Assembly (NCBI RefSeq): GCF_009725205.1
Contig: NZ_WNZY01000001.1
Span: forward strand, 186,001 to 250,000
Reading direction: 5' to 3'
Source: Paenibacillus timonensis
GTDB lineage: Bacteria; Bacillota; Bacilli; Paenibacillales; Paenibacillaceae
DNA: 64,000 nt
This document shows, one piece after another, positions 32,950 through 42,430 of the stretch (position 1 is the first letter of the stretch; every line of letters starts with the position of its first letter). Below the pieces are notes generated by a model. That model had not been told where the DNA came from. It made no database searches and worked only from the letters and a program-made list of their open reading frames with translations. The position numbers were made by a program, and so were the translations under genes.

Positions 32950-33678
32950 ATGGCACAATTAGTCTATAAGCAAATCATAGACGACCTGAAGGAGAAGATT
33001 TTCTCCGGACAGTTTGCGAATATGAGATTGCCGGACGAGCGCAGCCTGAGCGAGACGTACCAGGTGAGCCGCAGTTCGGTGAAGCGCGCGCTGACGAAGA
33101 TGGAGCATGACGGCATTATTTTTAAAAAGCGCGGTTCCGGCACGTTCATCAATCCCCTATACATAAAAAATGAGTCCATCTTCAACTACGAAGGCTCCAA
33201 TCTTGGGGTCACCGACAACTTCCAGATGCACGGCAAGAAGCCGAAGGTGAAGGTGCTCAGCTTTGAGGTGATTCCGCCGACCGAGGAATTGCAGCGCGAT
33301 TTGTTTCTGGAGCCGCATGATTTCGTGTACAAAATCGTCCGTCTGCGCCTCTTCGACGAGGAGCCGTTTATGATCGAAACGGGGTACATCCCCATCAAAA
33401 TCGTGCAGGACCTGAACCAGACGATTATCGAGGGATCGATCTTCAACTATTTGGAGGACTCGCGGAACTTGGCCGTGACCAAGTCGTTCCTGTCGATCTA
33501 CGCCGAGCCGTCCAATTTGCAAGACCAGGAGCTGCTGCATTTGGCACCGAATGAGCCGGTCAGCATTATGGAGGGGATCTTTTTCTTAGATAACGGCACA
33601 CCGTTCGAGTTCTCGCACATGCGGTTCCACTATAAATATTCGAAATTTAATACGTTCGTTTCGGTACAAGAGAAATAA
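32950..33678 (+). CDS. GntR/UTRA (HutC-type) transcriptional regulator
   Basis: A 242-residue regulator: N-terminal GntR winged HTH (VYKQIIDDLKEKIFSGQFAN, RSLSETYQVSRSSVKRALTK, KRGSGTFI) and a C-terminal UTRA ligand domain (IVRLRLFDEEPFMIETGYIP, MEGIFFLDNGTPFEFSHMRF). It is followed by the phosphoketolase gene, so regulation of that gene by a sugar phosphate is likely. AGGAGAGG lies upstream of the ATG. Confidence 0.92.
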   Translation: MAQLVYKQIIDDLKEKIFSGQFANMRLPDERSLSETYQVSRSSVKRALTKMEHDGIIFKKRGSGTFINPLYIKNESIFNYEGSNLGVTDNFQMHGKKPKVKVLSFEVIPPTEELQRDLFLEPHDFVYKIVRLRLFDEEPFMIETGYIPIKIVQDLNQTIIEGSIFNYLEDSRNLAVTKSFLSIYAEPSNLQDQELLHLAPNEPVSIMEGIFFLDNGTPFEFSHMRFHYKYSKFNTFVSVQEK

Positions 33679-33694
33679 GTGCGGAATGACATCC

Positions 33695-33730
33695 AAGCAG
33701 GCTGAACCAAGGTTCGGCCTGCTTTTTTTT
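33695..33730 (+). terminator. intrinsic terminator
   Basis: AAGCAGGC/GCCTGCTT with inner GAACC/GGTTC, then T8. Confidence 0.93.
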
Positions 33731-33780
33731 ATCCGGTGAGTGAAAATGGGCATGCTAAAGGCACTGAAAGATGCAGCGGC

Positions 33781-33881
33781 GGACCGATCAATTTTCATAG
33801 TATGTTCAATATTTCACGTAATTGGACCGTATCAATTTTTGAAAAGGTCGTTATTATAGAAGTATAGGTGAAAACATTCAC
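33781..33881 (+). promoter_or_regulatory. phosphoketolase control region
   Basis: Direct repeats GGACCGATCAATTTT (33781-33795) and GGACCGTATCAATTTT (33824-33839), 43 bp apart; a TTGAAA (33838-33843) with a TATAG -10 about 17-18 bases on; and the inverted repeat GTGAA AACA TTCAC (33868-33881) just after the -10. The last is the best candidate for a GntR-type operator. Confidence 0.5.
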
Positions 33882-33944
33882 AAGGTTAGAATCGAACGCA
33901 ACAGAACAAGATCAGAAAAAGAAAAAACAAAGGGAGTGGAAGAA

Positions 33945-36329
33945 ATGGCATTTACGATGACGCAATTCGATTATTCCTCCAAAACGTACCTGGCCAAGCT
34001 GGACGCTTATTGGCGCGCAACGAACTATATCTCGGTGGGGCAGTTGTACCTGAAGGACAACCCGCTGCTGCTGGAAACGTTGAAGGATTCGGATGTGAAG
34101 GTCAAGCCGATCGGGCACTGGGGCACGATTCCGGGCCAAAACTTCATTTACGCCCACCTGAACCGGGTCATCTGCAAATATGATCTGGATATGTTCTACG
34201 TCGAAGGACCGGGTCACGGCGGGCAAGTGATGGTATCGAACTCTTACCTGGATGGCAGCTATACGGAAATCTATCCGGAAATTACGCAGGATCTTCAAGG
34301 GATGAAGAAGTTGTTCAAGCAATTTTCCTTCCCGGGCGGGATTGCTTCCCACGCAGCGCCGGAGACGCCGGGGTCGATTCATGAAGGCGGGGAATTGGGG
34401 TATTCGCTTTCGCATGGCGCAGGCGCGATTTTGGACCACCCGAACCTCATTTCGGCGGTCGTCGTAGGCGACGGGGAAGCCGAAACCGGACCGCTTGCGG
34501 CTTCTTGGTTCTCCAACCGGTTCATCAACCCGATCACGGACGGGGCTGTTCTGCCGATCTTGCACTTGAATGGATTTAAGATCAGCAACCCAACGATCCT
34601 GTCTCGTCAAACGAACGAGGAAATGACCGCTTATTTCAAAGGCATGGGCTGGGAACCGATTTTCGTAGAAGGCGAAGATCCGGAGTTGATGCATCCGGTG
34701 ATGGCGAAGGCGCTGGACACGATCGTTGAGAAAATCCAAGCCATCCAGAAGCATGCGCGCGAAACCGGGGACGCTACTCGTCCGGTATGGCCGATGCTGG
34801 TATTCCGTTCCCCGAAAGGCTGGACGGGACCAAAGGAATGGGGTGGCGTGCCGAACGAAAATTCGTTCCGTGCCCACCAAGTACCGATTCCGGTCGATCA
34901 GAAGAACATGCAACACGCTCCGGCTTTGCTGGAATGGATGAAGAGCTACCGTCCGGAAGAGCTGTTCTACGAGAACGGTCGTTTGAGAGACGAACTCGCC
35001 GAAATCCTGCCGAAGGGCAACCGCCGCATGGGCAAAAATCCAGTTACCGACGCCGGCCGTCTGGTGAAGGATCTGCGCCTCCCGAATTTCCGGGATTATG
35101 CCCTCGATAACTCCGTACCGGGTAAAGTTGTCGCTCAGGACATGGCTGTGTTGGGTAAATACGTAGCCGAGGTCGTTCAACTGAACGAAGCGAACAAGAA
35201 CTTCCGCATCTTCGGCCCGGACGAAACGATGTCCAACCGCCTCGGACCGGTGTTTGACGTCACTAAACGCCAATGGCTGGACGCCGTGAAGGAGCCAAAC
35301 GATGAATTCCTGGCTTCCTATGGTCGCGTCATCGATTCGCAGCTGTCCGAGCATCAGGCAGAAGGCCTGCTGGAAGGGTATGTGCTGACTGGGCGCCATG
35401 GCTTCTTCGCCAGCTACGAAGCGTTCCTGCGCGTAGTTGATTCGATGATTACCCAGCACTTCAAATGGCTACGCAAAGCGACGGACCATGGCTGGCGCGG
35501 GAAGATCCCGTCCTTGAACGTCGTGGCAACCTCCACGGTGTTCCAGCAGGATCACAACGGATATACGCACCAAGACCCAGGTTTGTTGGGCCATCTGGCT
35601 GACAAGAAGCCGGAGTTCATCCGCGAGTATTTGCCGGCGGACGCCAATACGCTGCTGGCCGTGTTTGATACGATCCTGAACGACCGTCAGAAGATCAACT
35701 TGATCGTCTCCTCCAAGCATCCGCGTCCGCAATGGTTTACGGCTGACGAAGCAGCGGAACTGGTGGAAAAAGGCTTGAAAGTGATCGACTGGGCCAGCAC
35801 CGATCAAGGCGGCGAGCCGGATATCGTGTTCGCTTCCTCCGGCACGGAGCCGACGATGGAGAGCTTGGCTGCAATCAGCATTTTGCATGAGAAATTGCCG
35901 GATCTGAAAATCCGTTACATCAACGTTGTCGACCTGTTGAAGCTGAGAAGCCAGAAGCTGGATCCACGCGGCTTGTCCGATGCTGAATTCGACGCATTCT
36001 TTACCAAAGACAAACCGGTTGTGTTCGCGTTCCACGGTTATGAAGGCCTGATCAAGGACCTGTTCTTTGACCGCCACAACCATAACCTGCACGTGCATGG
36101 TTACCGGGAAAATGGCGACATCACAACGCCGTTCGATATGCGCGTAGTGAACCAAATGGACCGGTTCGACCTGGTCAAAGAAGCGGTCTTGAACCTGCCG
36201 AACGCCGAGCAATACGCTTCGATCGCCGACGAAATGGATGCGATGGTGAAGAAGCACCACGCGTACATCCGCGAGGAAGGCATCGACTTGCCGGAAGTGG
36301 AAAACTGGGTTTGGAAACCGCTGAAATAA
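33945..36329 (+). CDS. xfp: phosphoketolase (xylulose 5-phosphate/fructose 6-phosphate)
   Basis: A 794-residue thiamine-diphosphate enzyme splitting xylulose 5-phosphate (and possibly fructose 6-phosphate) to acetyl phosphate plus glyceraldehyde 3-phosphate (or erythrose 4-phosphate). Hallmarks: [37 protein letters not shown], the ThDP site [14 protein letters not shown], and [19 protein letters not shown], then VFAFHGYEG in the C-terminal part. AAAGGGAG precedes the ATG at 33945. It stands alone with a terminator and a dedicated upstream GntR gene. Substrate preference cannot be read from sequence here. Confidence 0.96.
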   Translation: MAFTMTQFDYSSKTYLAKLDAYWRATNYISVGQLYLKDNPLLLETLKDSDVKVKPIGHWGTIPGQNFIYAHLNRVICKYDLDMFYVEGPGHGGQVMVSNSYLDGSYTEIYPEITQDLQGMKKLFKQFSFPGGIASHAAPETPGSIHEGGELGYSLSHGAGAILDHPNLISAVVVGDGEAETGPLAASWFSNRFINPITDGAVLPILHLNGFKISNPTILSRQTNEEMTAYFKGMGWEPIFVEGEDPELMHPVMAKALDTIVEKIQAIQKHARETGDATRPVWPMLVFRSPKGWTGPKEWGGVPNENSFRAHQVPIPVDQKNMQHAPALLEWMKSYRPEELFYENGRLRDELAEILPKGNRRMGKNPVTDAGRLVKDLRLPNFRDYALDNSVPGKVVAQDMAVLGKYVAEVVQLNEANKNFRIFGPDETMSNRLGPVFDVTKRQWLDAVKEPNDEFLASYGRVIDSQLSEHQAEGLLEGYVLTGRHGFFASYEAFLRVVDSMITQHFKWLRKATDHGWRGKIPSLNVVATSTVFQQDHNGYTHQDPGLLGHLADKKPEFIREYLPADANTLLAVFDTILNDRQKINLIVSSKHPRPQWFTADEAAELVEKGLKVIDWASTDQGGEPDIVFASSGTEPTMESLAAISILHEKLPDLKIRYINVVDLLKLRSQKLDPRGLSDAEFDAFFTKDKPVVFAFHGYEGLIKDLFFDRHNHNLHVHGYRENGDITTPFDMRVVNQMDRFDLVKEAVLNLPNAEQYASIADEMDAMVKKHHAYIREEGIDLPEVENWVWKPLK

Positions 36330-36343
36330 GCGGATGCATGTTT

Positions 36344-36376
36344 AAGCCTGCTCCCCTATGGGGGGGCGGGCTTTTA
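36344..36376 (+). terminator. intrinsic terminator
   Basis: AAGCCTGCTCCCC pairs with GGGGGGCGGGCTT, then TTTAT. Confidence 0.75.
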
Positions 36377-36517
36377 TGTTCGAAATGTTGCAACTCATAC
36401 AACATTTGTTCCGCCATCCGCGCCCAGAATGGTTAATTTTGCCCCTCTCGGTTCACCCTAACGGGGTAGCTAGCAGTACCCATCTACCCCCAATAACCAA
36501 CATGGAGTGAACTAGAT

Positions 36518-37003
36518 ATGACAAACGACCAAACGGCGCATCAGGAAGCCGTGGAGACCGTCCGGAAATTGATCAAAGGCATCGAGATCGCCATGCTCAC
36601 CACCGTCACGCAGGAAGGGCTGGTGTCGCGTCCGATGAAAACCCAGGAGGTCGAATTCGACGGCGACCTCTGGTTTCTGACGAAAGAGGAGACAGATAAA
36701 TACACCCAACTCAAGCAGCATCCCAGCGTCAACGTGTCGTACGTGGGGAACTCCTACGTTTCGGTACGCGGAACTGCCGAGGTGGTCAACGACCGGGCGA
36801 AGATCGACCAATTCTGGAATGCGGCCTACGCCAAATTCCTGCACACCACCAGCGATGACCCGAGTCTAGTCCTGATCAAAGTGAAGGCCGAGGCGGCAGA
36901 ATACTGGGAAACGGGCAATCTCGTCAAGATGGTCAAGCGTATGTTCTCCCAACTGACCGGCAAAGAAACGGAAGCCGAATTGAACAAGACGGTGAAGTTG
37001 TAG
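36518..37003 (+). CDS. pyridoxamine 5'-phosphate oxidase-like flavin protein (GSP26 type)
   Basis: A 161-residue split-barrel flavoprotein related to B. subtilis general stress protein 26 (YdaG): IEIAMLTTVTQEGLVSRPMK, DLWFLTKEETDKYTQL, VNVSYVGNSYVSVRGTAEVV. It probably binds FMN or a deazaflavin and acts in stress adaptation; the substrate is unknown. It is monocistronic, with a terminator 9 bp after the stop codon. Confidence 0.88.
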   Translation: MTNDQTAHQEAVETVRKLIKGIEIAMLTTVTQEGLVSRPMKTQEVEFDGDLWFLTKEETDKYTQLKQHPSVNVSYVGNSYVSVRGTAEVVNDRAKIDQFWNAAYAKFLHTTSDDPSLVLIKVKAEAAEYWETGNLVKMVKRMFSQLTGKETEAELNKTVKL

Positions 37004-37011
37004 TACCTCGC

Positions 37012-37052
37012 AAAAAGGAGCAGCAGGATTTTTTATCCCGCTGCTCTTTTTT
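37012..37052. terminator. bidirectional intrinsic terminator
   Basis: AAAAAGGAGCAGC(A)GGA and TCCCGCTGCTCTTTTTT; serves both convergent genes. Confidence 0.9.
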
Positions 37053-37056
37053 CATC

Positions 37057-38004
37057 CTATTCGTTGCGGAGTGGCAGCTTCCGAAGGGCTTTTCGCTTCA
37101 TCAGCCATTTCTCCAGGTAATACACGGCGATGACCATTACGGCGATGATTCCCAAATATTCGGCGATTACGCCAAAAACGTTCGGACCCGATCCGACCGA
37201 TCCGATGCCGCGCCCTTCGCCACGTAATCCGCCACTGGGTTTCCCGGAATGGCCCAAGCCTTCGCGGGATCCTCCTTCGTCGCCGTCAGGCCATTGAGGT
37301 CTTTCGCCGCTCTCCCGATCGAAATCACCATCCGCATCCATTTGGCCTCTCTCCCGGTCACCGAAGTCACCCGCGTGTGCCGTCATCGATTTCAAGCCAA
37401 ATACGTTACTGATGCTCTGCACATGACCGACGAAGTTTGTGGCGTACATTTGATAAACCCCAAATACCAGAAGGAGTGCCACAGCCACTTTGGCGAGGAC
37501 CCCTAACCTAGGTTTCTTCATGCGGTAATGAATGATTTGGTGGAACACGCCCACGACCCATTTCCAATGCAGGCCAATATGTATGGCCACCAGGATCAGG
37601 ACGAGGTAGGACACGGACATATGGGTCAGTTTAAACCAGGACTCGTTACCGACGTGGATATTGGGGAATACCACCCGGGAGATGAAGATCCCGCTGATGA
37701 TCACGAATCCCATGGATACCAGCAGAAGCAAATTCAGGACATAGCTGAATCGCGTTTTGAGCGGCAATTTGCGGTCGAAGAGCTTCCTCGTGATCTTGGC
37801 TACCCAACGCCAATTCAGCAAAATATGGGTCAGAATCGCGCCGCCCATGGCGACACCGGCGATTTCATGGAAAGGGAGCCCGCCTAGCACCTGTTTGTTG
37901 AAGAAAAGGACAAACGTCAACGCCATCAGCAGATCTAGTCCGAATTTGACGTACATGATTTCCTTTTTCTTACGATCCCGCGGTGGGGTCTGTCGTTCCT
38001 GCAT
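37057..38004 (-). CDS. DUF4405 cytochrome b-like membrane protein
   Basis: A 315-residue membrane protein with four helices in the first 190 residues bearing conserved histidines (GLPFHEIAGVAMG, THILLNWRW, LTHMSVSYLVLILVAIHIGL, HWKWVV), consistent with haem-binding cytochrome b/b6-like DUF4405 proteins. A hydrophilic, Gly/Asp/Glu-rich region (about 205-275) follows, then a last helix and a basic tail. The charged linker is unusually long. An electron-transfer role is inferred. AGGAGG is 11 bases upstream of the start. Confidence 0.8.
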   Translation of the reverse strand: MQERQTPPRDRKKKEIMYVKFGLDLLMALTFVLFFNKQVLGGLPFHEIAGVAMGGAILTHILLNWRWVAKITRKLFDRKLPLKTRFSYVLNLLLLVSMGFVIISGIFISRVVFPNIHVGNESWFKLTHMSVSYLVLILVAIHIGLHWKWVVGVFHQIIHYRMKKPRLGVLAKVAVALLLVFGVYQMYATNFVGHVQSISNVFGLKSMTAHAGDFGDRERGQMDADGDFDRESGERPQWPDGDEGGSREGLGHSGKPSGGLRGEGRGIGSVGSGPNVFGVIAEYLGIIAVMVIAVYYLEKWLMKRKALRKLPLRNE

Positions 38005-38098
38005 GGACTATTCAGCCTCCTTGGCGAAGTTCTTGATCTGGACCAAGGATACGCTGCGAACCTTTAATGAACCTTAAAAACGGGAAGGGTGTTCAAAT

Positions 38099-38135
38099 AA
38101 AACAGGGCCCATCTCAGATGAGACGGGTCCTGTTC
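38099..38135 (-). terminator. intrinsic terminator of the nucleotidase gene
   Basis: AACAGGGCCCATCTCA and TGAGACGGGTCCTGTT pair with two mismatches; TTTTATTT follows on the minus strand. Confidence 0.8.
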
Positions 38136-38145
38136 CTATGGTTCG

Positions 38146-40389
38146 TTATTTCACCGGAATCGCGATCTTCTGTCCGATCCGGATCAGATGCGGGTTGGAC
38201 AGTTTGTTGTATTTAGCCAGAGCCTGCCACGTTGTGCCGTGCTCCAGCGCGATGTCGTACAGGGTGTCGCCTTTCTTGACGATGTAGACGGTGTCCGTCC
38301 CGGCCGAAGGAGCTGGAGCGGGAACGGGCGTCGGCTTCGTCGGAGCCGGAGCAGGAGCAGGAGCCGGTTCAGGTGATGGAGCTGGCGCAGGCGTCGGTGT
38401 CGGTGCCGGGTTGGCCGACTCGGTAGTCGAGCTCAGCTGGAAGGTGGCATAACCGTCCTTCGTGTCGGCCAGGTACTTCAAGCTGCCCGACTTGGAAGCC
38501 GTCTCTTTGGCGGCTGGTGAAGTTGCGAACGTGACGTTGGCCTTGCCGAACGGAGCGAGCGACCAGTTGCCGTCCGCGGTCGGGTTGATCGTGCCGTTCT
38601 CGCGGATGTAGTCGATGATCACCTGGCGGTTCTCATCCGGCGAGGCTAGAATGATCCGTTTGCCGTCCGGGTTCGCGAATTTGCTAGACGACGCGCGGTA
38701 GTTATTGCTAGCGACAACGAATTTTTGCGCCGGATCAATCGGTTTGCCATTATAAGACAGGTTCACGATGCGGCTCGATTTCTCGTTCAACACGCCGCCC
38801 TTGGCGTCGTATTTAGCCGGCTTCGTCACGTCGATTTGATACGTCACGCCGTCGATCACGTCGAAGTTGTACGTTGGGAAGTCATAGTTAACCAGTTCTT
38901 GAGCTTCCGTCTTGGCCGGATCGATTTGGTTGAACTGCCCGGCAGACCATTCGAGCCATTCCTTCAGCTCAGCGCCGGTCACCAGCACGGCATTCACCGT
39001 GTTGGAATACAGGTACAGGTCGGCCACGTTCTTGATGGCGATGTCGCCTGCCGGAATGTCGGTGTAGTAGTTCGCGCCTTGGCGTCCGCCGGCTTTAAAC
39101 GGGGCTCCAGCCGACAACACGGGCACGCCTTCATATTCTGTGCCCTGCAGATGCTTCTCTACGTACCATTTTTGCGCATTGGTCACGATTTGGATCGAGG
39201 GATCGTCTTGGATCAAAGCGAACCAGCTATTGATCGGCGCGCTGGTTTTGCCGACCGGTCCACGGACATACTCCAGCGTGTGCTCGTGATCCTCTTGGAT
39301 TGCATCCCAAATCGTTGGGTCCGCGTCCACCAACGACTTCTTATTCACGGTGTCGAAGATGGGCTTTACGGCCACTTTGGAGTTCTTCACCGACCAGGCA
39401 TCGCCGGATTTCTCCAGCGTCAGGTCGATGATTCCGAGGTTGTTGCCCCAATACCCCGGTTCGACGGCCGGTACGCCGTTGATCGTGCCTTTGGCCAAGT
39501 CGACGCCCGTCTTACCTTCAAAAGAGGCATCCGGGAATACCTTATGCGCGTGGCCGAACAAGATCGCGTCGATGCCTTCTACCTTGCTCAGGTACAGGAC
39601 CGAGTTCTCCATCAGCGGCGTTTGCGGGATGTCCTCGAAGCCGGAGTGCGGCACCGCGATGATGAGGTCGGCGCCTTCTTTTTTCATCTGAGGCACGAAT
39701 TTCTTCGCCGTCTCCACGATATCCTTCGTTACCAGCTTCCCTTCGAGATGCGCTTTGTCCCAGGATAGGATTTGCGGCGGTACGAAGCCGATGATTCCGA
39801 CCTTCAGCTTGTGCTTCGCGCCCGTGCTGTCGGTTACCTCTTTATCGAGGATGAGATAAGGGGTGAAGGCGTTCTTGTCGTTCGATGGATCTTGATCCTT
39901 ATCGTCCAGATAGATGTTGGCATTGACGTAAGGAAAATTCGAGCCTTTGAGGGCGGTCTTGAGGAAGTCGAGGCCATAGTTGAACTCGTGGTTGCCGAAG
40001 TTGCCGGCATCATAACCGAGCAAATTCATCGCTTTGTAGACGGGATGGGTCTCGCCCTCCTGCAGCTTGTCCACGGTTGCAACGTAATCGCCCAGCGGGT
40101 TGCCCTGAATCAGGTCGCCGTTATCGATGAGCAAGCTGTTCTTCGCTTCCGAGCGAGCTTGTTTGATCAGCGTAGCCGTCTTAGCCAAGCCGTACTCGTC
40201 GGTTGGCTTGTCCGCAAAGTAATCATAGTTAACAATGTTCACGTGCAGATCGGTGGTCTCCAGGATGCGAAGCTCGACGGTCGCCGCTCCGGTACTGTCC
40301 GCTGCAGATGCCGAGAACGGCAGGGCTGCCAAACTAGCTGCCAACAGGGATGAGATCAGGATGAATTTCAGACTGCGAGGTTTGTTCAA
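38146..40389 (-). CDS. wall-anchored 2',3'-cyclic nucleotide phosphodiesterase/3'-nucleotidase with LysM
   Basis: About 747 residues. Signal peptide (LKFILISSLLAASLAALPFS, cleavage at SASA-AD), then a calcineurin-like phosphoesterase domain (ILETTDLHVNI, LLIDNGDLIQGNPLGDY, GNFGNHEFNYG, AVPHSGFED, LFGHAHKVFPD), a 5'-nucleotidase C-terminal domain (about 400-620), a Pro/Ala linker (PAPTPTPAPAPSPEPAPAP) and a C-terminal LysM (YIVKKGDTLYDIALEHG). It likely salvages extracellular nucleotides, with LysM holding it to peptidoglycan. GGAGG lies only 1 base from an ATG at 40395 but 7 from the TTG at 40389, so the TTG start is favoured. Confidence 0.93.
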   Translation of the reverse strand: MNKPRSLKFILISSLLAASLAALPFSASAADSTGAATVELRILETTDLHVNIVNYDYFADKPTDEYGLAKTATLIKQARSEAKNSLLIDNGDLIQGNPLGDYVATVDKLQEGETHPVYKAMNLLGYDAGNFGNHEFNYGLDFLKTALKGSNFPYVNANIYLDDKDQDPSNDKNAFTPYLILDKEVTDSTGAKHKLKVGIIGFVPPQILSWDKAHLEGKLVTKDIVETAKKFVPQMKKEGADLIIAVPHSGFEDIPQTPLMENSVLYLSKVEGIDAILFGHAHKVFPDASFEGKTGVDLAKGTINGVPAVEPGYWGNNLGIIDLTLEKSGDAWSVKNSKVAVKPIFDTVNKKSLVDADPTIWDAIQEDHEHTLEYVRGPVGKTSAPINSWFALIQDDPSIQIVTNAQKWYVEKHLQGTEYEGVPVLSAGAPFKAGGRQGANYYTDIPAGDIAIKNVADLYLYSNTVNAVLVTGAELKEWLEWSAGQFNQIDPAKTEAQELVNYDFPTYNFDVIDGVTYQIDVTKPAKYDAKGGVLNEKSSRIVNLSYNGKPIDPAQKFVVASNNYRASSSKFANPDGKRIILASPDENRQVIIDYIRENGTINPTADGNWSLAPFGKANVTFATSPAAKETASKSGSLKYLADTKDGYATFQLSSTTESANPAPTPTPAPAPSPEPAPAPAPAPTKPTPVPAPAPSAGTDTVYIVKKGDTLYDIALEHGTTWQALAKYNKLSNPHLIRIGQKIAIPVK

Positions 40390-40578
40390 GTTCATTCCTC
40401 CTTCGAATTTGGGTACTCCCTGACATGGGTCATACGAAGCTTTGTGCCGAAAAATTATTTTAAATTGACTTTAATATTTTATATGAATTGGTAGGGATTG
40501 TCATGGGGGAAATTTCTATTTCACGAGAAGGAGAAAGATAACAGATTGTGCAGGAGGTACAAGGTGGGGAATCGGAAA

Positions 40579-40717
40579 TCTATATGAAAAACCGAATAGA
40601 ATGAGGCGTTTCCGCAGACTTCCGATGGATTCTATATGAAAAATCGCGTACAATCGGCCATTTCCGGTATTTCTATCCAATTGGATATGAAAAATCGAAT
40701 AGATTACCGTTGAAAGC
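40579..40717 (+). repeat. 51-52 bp tandem repeat array (locus B)
   Basis: Copies beginning at 40587, 40639 and 40690 (period 52 and 51 bp), each opening ATATG-AAAAA-T/C-CG and ending in (C/G)AATTGGATATG or TTCTATATG. CAATTGGATATG is identical to the end of the first copy at 32.69 kb. The array fills most of 40396-40765; a terminator for the MFS gene (GGCGACCGGA..TCCGATCGCC) lies at 40731-40761. Confidence 0.75.
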
Positions 40718-40765
40718 CCGGAAATAGGAAAGGCGACCGGAGGTTAAAGTCCGATCGCCTTCTCT

Positions 40766-42244
40766 TTAGGATTCTTCAGCGGTTTGTGCTGCCGTCTCTT
40801 CCGTTTTTTTCGATCCGGCCGCTCCTTTTCGGTTGGGCATGAAGATCGTGACCGCCAGTATCAAGACGCTTAGCACAGCCATGTACAGATAGGCGTCGTT
40901 CGTGCCAAGGATCGATGACATCTCCTTCAGTTGGGCCTTGGAAAGTGCCCGGCCCGATTCCATCAAATCGGCGGCGTGGAATTTGGTTCTCGCCGTATAG
41001 ATCGTGACGACCAGCGCCGTTCCGATCGCCCCCGCCACTTGCCGGACCGTGTTCGTCACGGCGGAACCGTGCGTGTTCATGTGCTTCGGTAGGGCGTTTA
41101 ATCCAGCGGTGTTGAGCGGCATCGTGAGGAAGCTCAACCCGATGCGCAAGACGATCGTTCGCACGACCAAGTAGGTATAGGTCGTCGTTTCGGTTAAATG
41201 CGTCACTCCCCAGATGGCGGGAATCGTGAAGAGCAAACCGATGATGGCGATAGGCTTGACCCCGAACTTATCCAATAAGCGTCCGGAAACCGGTGACAAT
41301 AATGCGTTGATCAAGGCCCCCGGCAACAGAAGCAAACCGGTCTCCAGCACCGAAAACCCCCGGCTGGCCTGCAAGTAAATCGGCAGCAAGATCATATCTG
41401 CATACATGACCATCATAATCAATACGCTGATGATCGTCGTGACCGTATACATCTTGTCCTGAAACACTCTCAAGTTCATAAGCGGGGTGGAAGCCTTCAA
41501 TTGTCGCCGGCAGAACAGGAACAGAAAAATACCACCGACGAGGAGACAAGCCAGCACTTCGGCACTCCCCCAGCCTTTATTGCCCGCGTTGCTGAAGCCA
41601 AACAGAATACCGCCAAAGCCTATGGTCGAGTAGACGATGCTGACAAGATCCAGCTTCGGTTTCGAGGTCTCCGAGACATTCACCAAATATTTCAGGGCCA
41701 ACGGAATGACGAGGGCGACCAGCGGCACCATCCCGATGAAAATCCAGCGCCATGATAGATGCTCGATGACGAAGCCGGCTAAGGTTGGCCCGATCGCTGG
41801 AGCGACGATCATGGCGAGGCCGATGAGCCCCATGGCCGCTCCGCGTCCTTCTTTGGGGAACACCACCAACACAACCATCATCAAGAGGGGCATGATAATG
41901 CCGGCGCCCGCGGCTTGGATCAGCCGTCCTGTTAACAGAAACGGAAAGCTTGGCGCGATGGCGTTGATGAATGTTCCGACCAGTAGTAGGAGCATGGAGC
42001 AGATAAACAACTGGCGGGTCGTAAACCGTTGCATGAGGAATGCAGTGACCGGCACCAAAATCCCGTTTACAAGCATGAAGCCGGTAATCAGCCACTGAAC
42101 GGTCGTCGCGGTAATCGCGAATTCCTTCATTAGATCGGGCAACGCGACGTTGAGGATCGTTTGGTTCAGGATCGATAAGAATGAGCCCAATAGCAGGACG
42201 GGCATCAGGATTTTTTTATTCACCTGTGGGGTTGAGGGATTCAA
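40766..42244 (-). CDS. MFS drug exporter, DHA2 (EmrB/QacA-LmrB) type
   Basis: A 492-residue transporter with 14 predicted helices. Motif region LGSFLSILNQTILNVALPDL, then TTVQWLITGFMLVNGILVPV, the motif-A-like LMQRFTTRQLFICS, motif C AMIVAPAIGPTLAGFVIEHL. This is the proton-coupled multidrug (lincomycin/LmrB-like) group. AAAGGAG precedes the start. It is divergent from a TetR gene with a palindrome in the shared promoter region, implying drug-inducible derepression. Confidence 0.92.
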   Translation of the reverse strand: MNPSTPQVNKKILMPVLLLGSFLSILNQTILNVALPDLMKEFAITATTVQWLITGFMLVNGILVPVTAFLMQRFTTRQLFICSMLLLLVGTFINAIAPSFPFLLTGRLIQAAGAGIIMPLLMMVVLVVFPKEGRGAAMGLIGLAMIVAPAIGPTLAGFVIEHLSWRWIFIGMVPLVALVIPLALKYLVNVSETSKPKLDLVSIVYSTIGFGGILFGFSNAGNKGWGSAEVLACLLVGGIFLFLFCRRQLKASTPLMNLRVFQDKMYTVTTIISVLIMMVMYADMILLPIYLQASRGFSVLETGLLLLPGALINALLSPVSGRLLDKFGVKPIAIIGLLFTIPAIWGVTHLTETTTYTYLVVRTIVLRIGLSFLTMPLNTAGLNALPKHMNTHGSAVTNTVRQVAGAIGTALVVTIYTARTKFHAADLMESGRALSKAQLKEMSSILGTNDAYLYMAVLSVLILAVTIFMPNRKGAAGSKKTEETAAQTAEES

Positions 42245-42274
42245 GGTCGGGCTCCTTTCAAAAGGTCATTTATT

Positions 42275-42285
42275 GACGTAACGTC
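42275..42285. promoter_or_regulatory. palindromic operator in the MFS/TetR divergent region
   Basis: GACGT-A-ACGTC, with flanking TTGACG and CGTCGACTAA; the 186-bp gap 42245-42430 serves both genes. Confidence 0.45.
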
Positions 42286-42430
42286 GACTAATTGATACTC
42301 TGTCGATAAAACATAGTATCATGCGAGCCGGCAAAAGGCCATTTACACTTTACGGAGATGTGTAGACTATGCGACAGGGGGACGGAACGATGTCGAATAA
42401 GTTGCAGATGATCATCAAAGGAGAGATGAG

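Noticed and set aside
33912-35459. 515-codon minus-strand open frame opposite phosphoketolase
   Set aside because: Shadow produced by strong codon bias of xfp; no family resemblance, and the frame runs across the xfp start and promoter.
38725-39768. 347-codon plus-strand frame opposite the nucleotidase
   Set aside because: Antisense shadow; phosphoesterase motifs on the other strand are complete.
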